DNA from: a virus
Direction: 5' to 3' (one strand)
DNA length: 47,466 nucleotides
IMG/VR virus record: IMGVR_UViG_3300028610_000087
Coordinates: 1 to 47,466 of that record
Position numbers and translations under genes: made by a program. Within the stretch, counting starts at the first letter, position 1, and the number at the start of each line of letters is the position of its first letter. The notes under the pieces are model-generated. The model was not told the DNA's origin and ran no database searches. It saw nothing but the letters and a program-made list of their open reading frames with translations. This document shows, piece by piece, positions 32,128 through 37,829 of this stretch.

Positions 32128-32448
32128 TCAGTCAAAGACATCTTCACTATACACACCTCTCAATGTCTCGAGTACTATGTATGATCGTGCCATACAACTG
32201 TGCCATAGCATGTTAAACGTATGGCTCTTAACTTCAGGTGCATTCTCTGACACTACCTTCCAGTCAATGCCTTTGAGCATTTCCATCAGCAATCCATTTG
32301 CATCTTGATCACAATACTCGGGCATCTCCTTGACTGCCTGCTCATACCTGTCATCAGCACTACGTGCCTCAGGAGCAAAGATGAATAGCGCTACCAACAG
32401 ACAGAACAAGACTGCCATTACGGTGTCAGTTTTATCAGGAGTTTTCAT
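32128..32448 (-). CDS. Exported or membrane-anchored protein (106 aa)
   Basis: 106 residues. Hydrophobic N-terminal segment (about 10-26, VMAVLFCLLVALFIFAP) with a likely cleavage at ARS-AD. The mature part has two cysteines (C46 and C84) that could form a disulfide and a helical C-terminus. Follows the lipoprotein gene by ten bases. Predicted periplasmic; function unknown. Confidence 0.65.
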   Translation of the reverse strand: MKTPDKTDTVMAVLFCLLVALFIFAPEARSADDRYEQAVKEMPEYCDQDANGLLMEMLKGIDWKVVSENAPEVKSHTFNMLWHSCMARSYIVLETLRGVYSEDVFD

Positions 32449-32458
32449 TGTCTTTCCC

Positions 32459-32842
32459 CTACTTAGAGATGCTTGTTGATAGATCTACGTTAGGAATAAT
32501 AGTTTCCGGTTTGAAGATCACCCTATATCTGTACACACTTACCTCTGCCGGACGTAGTTGTTCAGAGAAGTAGGTTACCTGTCCACTCAGACCGAGGTAA
32601 TGCTTCTTGAACTCATCAGGTCCAGTCTTGCATGTCACAGCAACCCTGTTACCATACTCGATTGAGCAACGCCCTTCGATAGAGAGCAGGTACTCCCCCT
32701 TCCAGGTGTTATAGAAGATAATCCGACGATCCAACTCGAACATGTCTGCTGACTTGGACAGGTTACGTGATGCAACCTGAGCATCAGTACTACATCCTGC
32801 GATTGCTGCTACTAAACACAGAGCTATTATACTTTTCTTCAT
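32459..32842 (-). CDS. Lipoprotein (127 aa)
   Basis: 127 residues. Lipoprotein signal: MKKS, hydrophobic core, lipobox IAGC with lipidation at C17, then STDA. The mature domain is beta-rich with two cysteines. Ser at +2 favours outer-membrane sorting in enterobacteria-type hosts. The 16-bp palindrome lies 27 bases before the start. Phage early lipoproteins often exclude superinfecting phage (as T5 Llp does), which would fit, but that is inference. Confidence 0.7.
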   Translation of the reverse strand: MKKSIIALCLVAAIAGCSTDAQVASRNLSKSADMFELDRRIIFYNTWKGEYLLSIEGRCSIEYGNRVAVTCKTGPDEFKKHYLGLSGQVTYFSEQLRPAEVSVYRYRVIFKPETIIPNVDLSTSISK

Positions 32843-32868
32843 GATCGTGTTTCCTTTTGTGATATGTA

Positions 32869-32884
32869 ATGTTGTCTAGACAAC
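32869..32884. promoter_or_regulatory. Perfect 16-bp palindrome, operator candidate (copy 1)
   Basis: TGTTGTCTAGACAACA, identical on both strands. Sits 27 bases upstream of the lipoprotein start. Same sequence at 34638-34653 and, with small changes, at 33275 and 36122. Confidence 0.7.
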
Positions 32885-32904
32885 ACTCTAAATTTAAGGC
32901 GTAG

Positions 32905-33117
32905 CTATGCCACCTTACTGGTGATCATGGATCGGAAGATACGTCCTACTATCCCATCTACATCCACTTGGAAAGTCAGACGACCAACAGACAGCACCTT
33001 ACCAACACGGATGCTAGTGCCTGGTGCTACACGGAAGCTCACTTCCTCCCCTTCAGCAAGGGAGTGACCAGCATCTACCATCTGGTCCGATCTTATTGCA
33101 TGGTTAAGGCGACTCAT
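32905..33117 (-). CDS. Hypothetical beta-rich protein (70 aa)
   Basis: 70 residues from ATG 33117 (MSRLNHA). A full AAGGAGG ribosome site at six bases settles the start; the earlier ATG abuts it. Beta-strand-rich (EEVSFRVAPG, IRVGKVLSVGRLTFQVDVDG). Overlaps the 43-residue membrane gene by 14 bases. No family recognised. Confidence 0.6.
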   Translation of the reverse strand: MSRLNHAIRSDQMVDAGHSLAEGEEVSFRVAPGTSIRVGKVLSVGRLTFQVDVDGIVGRIFRSMITSKVA

Positions 33118-33235
33118 GGTCATCCTCCTTAGGCATAGTGTTTAGAAACTTAGGGAACAGATACACCATGATGAGCGTGCTGAATACCAGCCCACCTAGT
33201 GATAGAAAGATTTTATAAAGTAAATCTAAATCCAT
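33104..33235 (-). CDS. Small membrane protein (43 aa)
   Basis: 43 residues, MDLDLLYKIFLSLGGLVFS and on, with one membrane segment (about 6-28) and an acidic tail ending DDHESP. The ribosome site of the next gene lies within its last codons. No family recognised. Confidence 0.55.
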   Translation of the reverse strand: MDLDLLYKIFLSLGGLVFSTLIMVYLFPKFLNTMPKEDDHESP

Positions 33236-33274
33236 AAGCATGGGCCTCTTGCTCTTGTGTGTTGGTTGAGTTGA

Positions 33275-33296
33275 TGTTGTCTAGACAACGTTGTCT
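33275..33296. promoter_or_regulatory. 16-bp palindrome with an extra half-site (copy 2)
   Basis: TGTTGTCTAGACAACG followed by TTGTCT. The core is as in copy 1 with one end base changed. Adding GTTGTC gives a third half-site and a second overlapping palindrome, GACAACGTTGTC. Forty bases upstream of the 43-residue membrane protein. Confidence 0.65.
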
Positions 33297-33387
33297 TACT
33301 TAGGTCGGACTACTCCCAGTGTGTAGCCAAGGTATAGGCAAAGAGAGATACCTCACCCACTCTTAAGAGCAGCCCGACCTAAGTATC

Positions 33388-33591
33388 CTAAGCACGGATG
33401 ACCTGCTCCATCAGGTTAAGGAATCGAGCACCAGCTTTGACAGCACCTTGAACAGTGGCGTATGCCTGAACACTACGCACTCTCTTGATGTGCGTATAAG
33501 TCTTCAGGCGTATCTCGTAATGATACTCAGGTACGAACCCACTCGCTATATCAGCAGAGATAACAACTACAGTTACGGTAGGTTTATTCAC
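33388..33591 (-). CDS. Hypothetical protein (67 aa), GTG start
   Basis: 67 residues with GTG start at 33591, preceded by GGGAG at good spacing and overlapping the upstream stop by eight bases. Beta-rich N-terminal part (VTVVVISADIASG) and a helical C-terminal part ending NLMEQVIRA. No family recognised. Confidence 0.55.
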   Translation of the reverse strand: MNKPTVTVVVISADIASGFVPEYHYEIRLKTYTHIKRVRSVQAYATVQGAVKAGARFLNLMEQVIRA

Positions 33592-33772
33592 CGTTCCACT
33601 CCCTTTCAGGTAGAGTAGCCACGTCCCACAAGAACACTGCAATACGCCACCAATCCTTTCTTCTATTCTTATTCTTATAAGGATTCTTTTTCTCCACCTC
33701 TAACAGACTATCACTCTTGTTAACAGCATCTCTCGCTGTCCTTACAAGCTGATGTGAAAGTTTCTTCTTCAT
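33584..33772 (-). CDS. Small basic protein (62 aa)
   Basis: 62 residues, strongly lysine/arginine-rich (MKKKLSHQLVRTARDAVNKS; KKNPYKNKNRRKDWWR). GAGGA precedes the ATG. The composition suggests nucleic-acid binding. Overlaps the next gene. No family recognised. Confidence 0.6.
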   Translation of the reverse strand: MKKKLSHQLVRTARDAVNKSDSLLEVEKKNPYKNKNRRKDWWRIAVFLWDVATLPEREWNGE

Positions 33773-33843
33773 GATACTATCCTCTGATGAATGAACACCG
33801 GGATGCCCACACCTCCTATGTGTAGGTCACCCGCTATTCACTA

Positions 33844-34584
33844 TTACCCGTTGACAACAGACGCCACTGCCTTGCTGGCGATGTTCTTAAACTGTTGGTC
33901 AACATTCTTCAACATCTTGATTGCTTTATCTGGATGGACTCCTTGCGCACTTGCAGTGATGGACATGATCAGCTCGAGCACACGCTCATCAAGATCGGCA
34001 ACGGCTTCAGCTACCTGCTCCACCTTTACATCGGTCTGAGTAGTCTCACTCTTCTCGATGTTGGCGGAGCCCTTGTCATCGGTACCCTTACCGGTATCCT
34101 TGACGTGCTCACCCTCAGCAGCGATGGAGGCTAGAGCTTGACGCCCTTCCTCCTCCTTCAAACGTTTACGTTCCTTACCAGCCCAGATCTTACAAGAGCT
34201 GACGGTGCCATGCATGTTGAAGTCACCACCCAATTCAATGAATGCAATCAGTTGTGACTTCGCATTGCTCCAGCAACGAGGGATTACACCACCCATACCT
34301 TCAGCCTTACGCATGTGTTCCTCTGCGGGCTGACACTCACTCTCAAACTGCAAGCGAATGGCAGTGAGGTTAACATCCTTCTCAGCAGCAACAAACTTAG
34401 TTACAAGTTCTTTACTGATACGAGCTGACTCACGGTACAGCACAGCACTCACGCTGATACCTGCCGTATCAACCTCACGCTGAGCAGCCTCGGTCATTAC
34501 TGCAACCTTGGCAGCCTCAAGGAGGCTAATAGTTTCGGGATCTCTAATAACCTGGACGGTTACTTTAGTTTCATTAACAGACAT
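33844..34584 (-). CDS. Early protein, unknown (246 aa)
   Basis: 246 residues. An alpha/beta N-terminal half (to about 130), a charged, low-complexity linker (about 140-180, rich in Lys/Glu/Gly), then a helical C-terminal part with a hydrophobic core. GGAGGTGA lies five bases before the ATG, one of the strongest ribosome sites in the block, so expression should be high. A copy of the 16-bp palindrome lies 54 bases upstream. No family recognised. Confidence 0.65.
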   Translation of the reverse strand: MSVNETKVTVQVIRDPETISLLEAAKVAVMTEAAQREVDTAGISVSAVLYRESARISKELVTKFVAAEKDVNLTAIRLQFESECQPAEEHMRKAEGMGGVIPRCWSNAKSQLIAFIELGGDFNMHGTVSSCKIWAGKERKRLKEEEGRQALASIAAEGEHVKDTGKGTDDKGSANIEKSETTQTDVKVEQVAEAVADLDERVLELIMSITASAQGVHPDKAIKMLKNVDQQFKNIASKAVASVVNG

Positions 34585-34637
34585 ATGTCACCTCCATAGG
34601 GACGTTGAAGTCTTTATGTGGAAGTGAGCTTCTGTGT

Positions 34638-34653
34638 TGTTGTCTAGACAACA
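34638..34653. promoter_or_regulatory. Perfect 16-bp palindrome, operator candidate (copy 3)
   Basis: TGTTGTCTAGACAACA, identical to copy 1. Upstream of the 246-residue early gene. Confidence 0.7.
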
Positions 34654-34817
34654 TCAGTACTCACAAAGCAGAGCCCTACCTACTATCTGAGAGGGAGTTG
34701 AGGGCTCTCGATTGTGAACGCTGGTATGTTACCCAGACAAAGCAATCGGTATTACTATCAGAGGTATAGGTATGCACTGCCATGTGCTCCCTTGGTAGGG
34801 AACACACAACAAACGCA

Positions 34818-35024
34818 CTAGTCAATGCAGGTCACAGCCAACTCAGCCATGGCAGCAGATGTTTCAGGAGTCATCTCGATAGATAGACCCCTATCCTGTG
34901 CTTTCAATGCAGCATTGAGTAAGGCTAACCAAGGACACCGGAACACAGACAGTGGTTCTCCCGCACAATACACACGGTATTCACCAGCTTCTGAGTCAGC
35001 GATGTGGATGATCTGAACATTCAT
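34818..35024 (-). CDS. Hypothetical protein (68 aa)
   Basis: 68 residues from ATG 35024 (MNVQIIHIADSEAGEYRVYC); GGAG lies eight bases before. The pattern YRVYCAGEPLSVFRCPWLALLNAAL resembles small phage early proteins with conserved beta-strands and a helix. Three cysteines. No family recognised. Confidence 0.55.
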   Translation of the reverse strand: MNVQIIHIADSEAGEYRVYCAGEPLSVFRCPWLALLNAALKAQDRGLSIEMTPETSAAMAELAVTCID

Positions 35025-35143
35025 AGGTGTAGCTCCATATGTGTTAGCACATGGCAGCACACACCCATACACTTCTGATCTTAGGACTAGTCGAGTAGTT
35101 ACTAGGGGCTTGCGGCACTTATCAGTGGGCACCATTAGACATA

Positions 35144-35437
35144 TTAAGGGCGGGCAGTAAACTCCTTACGTAAGGGCTTACACTTACCTGATGATGTAAC
35201 AAAATGAGTGTCTTCGTGATTATGATTCCACTGATCAGGTGCACCACACATGCCTAAGGTAGGCATAGCATCCTGACTAGAGAACTCACGTTCGAAGGGG
35301 TATGGCTTCTTCTGAGGCTTGATGCCAACATTCTTCATAGCCATACGGAAGTCCATAGGTTCACACTCTACCTGTGACTCCTTGGCTTTGGCTATACGCT
35401 TGGCAATCTTACGTCTGTTGCTGAGGCTCTTGATCAT
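35144..35437 (-). CDS. Basic hypothetical protein (97 aa)
   Basis: 97 residues. The first 25 are strongly basic (MIKSLSNRRKIAKRIAKAK), followed by a mixed part with histidines and cysteines near the end. AGGGA precedes the ATG. Possible nucleic-acid binding by the N-terminus. No family recognised. Confidence 0.6.
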   Translation of the reverse strand: MIKSLSNRRKIAKRIAKAKESQVECEPMDFRMAMKNVGIKPQKKPYPFEREFSSQDAMPTLGMCGAPDQWNHNHEDTHFVTSSGKCKPLRKEFTARP

Positions 35438-35529
35438 ATGGATATCCCTGTATTATAGGATGCCCACTGAAAAGCACCACAAGCACACGAAGCACGCTTG
35501 CTCGATTGTCCTGTTTAAATCTTTTCAGT

Positions 35530-35564
35530 CGGTACGCTTTGATGTGCCCGCTAAGCGGGGCACC
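35530..35564. repeat. Hairpin repeat, copy A
   Basis: About 35-40 bases shared with 36158-36193 (core GATGTGCCCGCTA, then GCGG-GCACC). Arms GTGCCCGCT and AGCGGGGCAC form a hairpin. In the minus direction it follows the stop of the 52-residue gene, where a terminator or processing hairpin would lie, but there is no T run. Confidence 0.6.
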
Positions 35565-35569
35565 TATTG

Positions 35570-35728
35570 CTATGCGAAACGAGCTATCACATAAGACGTA
35601 GTATCGCGCTCAATGCGGGCAGACTCGACAGTAAACAACCAACGAGGTAACCACTTAGCAAGATAGCTATTACTTCTCAGAAGTAGCCCCTTGCCGTCAT
35701 GGGTACGCTTTAGATGGTAGTTAGGCAT
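35570..35728 (-). CDS. Hypothetical basic protein (52 aa)
   Basis: 52 residues, MPNYHLKRTHDGKGLLLRSN and on, basic and aromatic (WLPRWLF). GGAG lies nine bases before the ATG. The next hairpin repeat begins after its stop. No family recognised. Confidence 0.6.
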   Translation of the reverse strand: MPNYHLKRTHDGKGLLLRSNSYLAKWLPRWLFTVESARIERDTTSYVIARFA

Positions 35729-35744
35729 AGTTATATCTCCAATG

Positions 35745-36178
35745 TGTGAGTGAGCACATCAAAGAGTACCAACCTACTTGCTATAGAGTATGTAAGGCCG
35801 TAAGCCAAGACTCCGATAGCGTGAGGGTTTCCTACTAGCCTGCACCTGGCAGCTACTAGCTAGTATGAATACCCACAAACCCAGCGATGTTAATCAGCGT
35901 GTTAGAGTCGGTCACCCAGTCTTAGGGCTTCGACTATATGACTACACACTACAACTATACAGTCAGCCATAGAACCCCGTTCAAATGCCTTGCTACACTA
36001 GCCAAGGAGCGGGCTGTTTAACACTGATCAGTCTATTAGCAAGGGTACGCCCACCGGAATGGATACCTTCCCCTCTAAGACAGTCACAGCGCGTTCAACT
36101 GTTACTGTTAAGTATTCAGCATGTTGTCTAAGACAACACAATTGCATACGTTTTAATCGATACCCTATGATGTGCCCG
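35745..36178. other. Non-coding stretch of about 430 bases
   Basis: No convincing gene. A minus-strand frame (36028-36219) crosses the palindrome and hairpin repeats and lacks a ribosome site. Contains palindrome copy 4 and hairpin copy B at its right end. The rest shows no clear structure. Confidence 0.45.
36122..36138. promoter_or_regulatory. Palindrome copy 4 (one extra central base)
   Basis: TGTTGTCTAAGACAACA: same arms as the 16-bp palindrome with one more A in the centre. Lies next to hairpin copy B. Confidence 0.6.
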
Positions 36179-36193
36179 CTATTGCGGAGCACC
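36158..36193. repeat. Hairpin repeat, copy B
   Basis: Diverged copy of 35530-35564. The core GATGTGCCCGCTA is kept, and arm changes (GCGGAGCACC) weaken but keep the fold. About 630 bases from copy A. In the minus direction it overlaps the end of the 58-residue gene. Confidence 0.6.
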
Positions 36194-36355
36194 ATGCTTG
36201 ACGTTATGAATAAGTCCACCGATGTAGTAATACCTACGGTTTAATTCTTCAAAGTTCCACTTATCATTGTCCCTATCTTCAATCTTAGATAGCAGAGATT
36301 TATGCTCGGCTTCCAAGAACTCAAGGACAGCAATGTCTTTGTCTAGTGGCGTCAT
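36179..36355 (-). CDS. Hypothetical protein (58 aa), first gene of minus block
   Basis: 58 residues from ATG 36355 (MTPLDKDIAVLEFLEAEHK); AGGAG lies six bases before. Charged helical coil-like protein with an NRRYYYIGG motif near the end. The first clear gene leftward from the regulatory hub. No family recognised. Confidence 0.6.
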   Translation of the reverse strand: MTPLDKDIAVLEFLEAEHKSLLSKIEDRDNDKWNFEELNRRYYYIGGLIHNVKHGAPQ

Positions 36356-36411
36356 GGTATATTCTCCTGATGTTAGTAAGCACATCATAGAATACCGATC
36401 AACTGTATGTA

Positions 36412-36426
36412 CTAGGGATTCCCTAG
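36412..36426. promoter_or_regulatory. Perfect palindrome CTAGGGATTCCCTAG
   Basis: Odd-length palindrome (centre T/A) about 60 bases upstream of the first minus-strand gene. Possible operator; no second copy seen. Confidence 0.35.
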
Positions 36427-36655
36427 CGTCTGGTATATGTAGTGTATCCGTTTATCTCCGTATGGTTTGTTGCTGGTGGGTAGATTAGCTGACCGTCTAC
36501 CCCTTTGCAACCCTATGTTTAATAAATCTTTTTCTACATCTACCGACGTTTGTTTGCCGGCAATAAACATAATGCAGGTGGTGTGCCAACTTTGAAAAAG
36601 GTATATGAATCAATGAGTTAGCATGAGTACTGTGTAGATCAACAGTGGTATAGGC

Positions 36656-36711
36656 GGCAAGGTATTGCCGTAGGGTGGCAACATATTGCCGGTAGGTGGC
36701 AAGGTATTGCC
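36656..36711. repeat. Three 14-bp palindromes at 21-bp spacing (iteron-like)
   Basis: GGCAAGGTATTGCC (36656-36669), GGCAACATATTGCC (36677-36690), and GGCAAGGTATTGCC (36698-36711). Starts are exactly 21 bp apart, two helical turns, so protein bound to them would line up on one face. Fits an operator array or origin iterons. Confidence 0.75.
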
Positions 36712-36759
36712 GATTGTATATACAACTAGTGTAGATACCGGGGTAGATATGAATGGTAA

Positions 36760-36774
36760 TGAGAATGATTATCA
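36760..36774. promoter_or_regulatory. Fur-box-like site
   Basis: TGAGAATGATTATCA differs at one base from the Fur 7-1-7 consensus TGATAATNATTATCA. Two weaker, related sites follow at about 36815 and 36880. Binding by a host Fur protein is inference. Confidence 0.4.
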
Positions 36775-36820
36775 TTTGCATTAACGTGCTGGGCCATCGG
36801 ATGCGAATAGTAATGGTAAT

Positions 36821-36897
36821 GATAATGGTTCGTATTACCTGAGAGCTGCATGGGACTAAGGATAGAGAGAAGGAGCTAGTGATAATGATTCGTATTA
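36821..36897. repeat. Direct repeat GATAATGRTTCGTATTA, two copies
   Basis: 17-base repeat at 36821-36837 and 36881-36897, one mismatch, exactly 60 bp apart. A partial third (ATTCGTAT) is near 36977. May be binding sites in the hub. Confidence 0.55.
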
Positions 36898-37249
36898 GCA
36901 TCGGTTAGTGGTGAGTGTATTGGTAATGGTGGGGATAATGCACATAAGACTCATAAGGCTAGTGAGAACCAATATCATTCGTATCCCAGGCTACATGGGG
37001 TATCCAGGGGGGTAGCCTCGCGTGACTACTGTTGCATTGTAACTAATAAATATCTAGTAGAAATTATGGGCTTTGACCTATCCTATCGCCTCGGTAAGAT
37101 ACACATTCAAGTCCCCCAGGACTCTCATATACACCAATAAAATACACACCTAATCACGTAGGACTTCCTAATTATCCAGATTTGGAGTGTTACCTATATT
37201 ACAACTATCCTCCTTCGCAGAGGACTATTTAATTTATTTTAAATATTTA

Positions 37250-37281
37250 TTGAACTTAATGTATTTTTAGAGGTCTATAAT
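37250..37281 (+). promoter_or_regulatory. Possible sigma-70 promoter for the late block
   Basis: TTGAAC (37250-37255) and a perfect TATAAT (37276-37281), but with a 20-base spacer, longer than ideal. It lies 130 bases before the first plus-strand gene, in AT-rich DNA. With no phage RNA polymerase seen, host polymerase should read the late block. Confidence 0.35.
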
Positions 37282-37410
37282 AAGCATTATATAATTATAT
37301 TACTTAAAGTTAACTTTATGTATATAGATATCTGTGAAAGAAGTGAGTGATAACGAACTGATTGAAGATATTTAATATACTTTTAATATCTATTAAAGGA
37401 TAAGATTAAT

Positions 37411-37827
37411 ATGTCTTCTCTTGCTGATCTACTCAATAAACGAGAACGTACTCTAGATAATCCTGCTCGTACTATCTTTACTTCAGTAGCACGTACTACT
37501 ACTACTAATTCAACTGACCAAACTAAGACTGCTGGTGTAGGTATTAAATTATATCTAGATATCTCTGCAGCTTCAGGTTCATCTCCTACATTAGATATTG
37601 CTGTTCAAGGTAAGGACCCAGTAACAGGGATGTACTTCGGTATCCCTGATGTTTCCTTTGCTCAAAAGACTGGTACTGGTGGAGATACTCTAACACTATA
37701 TCCAGGTATAGCTGAGACTGCTAACCGTTCTATATCTGATATTCTTCCTAAGACTTGGCGTGTAGTAGCTACCATTGGTGGTGGTACTCCTAGCTTTACA
37801 TTCACTATTGGTGCGGAGTATATTTAA
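37411..37827 (+). CDS. Hypothetical structural protein (138 aa)
   Basis: 138 residues, beta-rich, Thr/Gly/Ser-rich, few charges (YLDISAASGSSPTLDIAVQGK). AAGGA precedes the ATG. First gene of the late block, two bases before the tailspike gene. Small beta-sandwich proteins like this are often virion or spike-accessory proteins. No family recognised. Confidence 0.6.
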   Translation: MSSLADLLNKRERTLDNPARTIFTSVARTTTTNSTDQTKTAGVGIKLYLDISAASGSSPTLDIAVQGKDPVTGMYFGIPDVSFAQKTGTGGDTLTLYPGIAETANRSISDILPKTWRVVATIGGGTPSFTFTIGAEYI

Positions 37828-37829
37828 TC

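Larger units (their letters stand above)
36427..37410. other. Divergent non-coding hub, candidate origin or switch
   Basis: Nearly 1 kb between the two transcription blocks without a real gene. Left part: a GCCGGC-centred inverted repeat near 36555, three GGCAA-N4-TTGCC palindromes, a Fur-box-like site, and a 17-base direct repeat 60 bases apart. Right part (37200-37400) is very AT-rich with a possible promoter for the late block. A minus-strand frame at 36497-36901 is a by-product of these repeats. This is where early promoters and perhaps the replication origin should lie. Confidence 0.6.

Noticed and set aside
32714-32734. Sequence CCAACTCGAACATG resembling a tRNA T-arm
   Set aside because: Lies inside the lipoprotein coding sequence, with no acceptor or anticodon arm around it.
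36028-36219. 63-codon minus-strand frame
   Set aside because: Crosses palindrome copy 4 and hairpin copy B, overlaps the real 58-residue gene and lacks a ribosome site.
36497-36901. 134-codon minus-strand frame in the hub
   Set aside because: Protein is made of Ile/Thr repeats and RQYLA repeats that are just translations of the TAATG and GGCAA/TTGCC repeats. No ribosome site.
13220-37410. CRISPR array or integrase with attachment site
   Set aside because: Looked for regularly spaced repeats with unique spacers and for tyrosine/serine recombinase motifs; the only regular repeats are the three 21-bp palindromes, which have no spacers of CRISPR size, and no integrase was seen.
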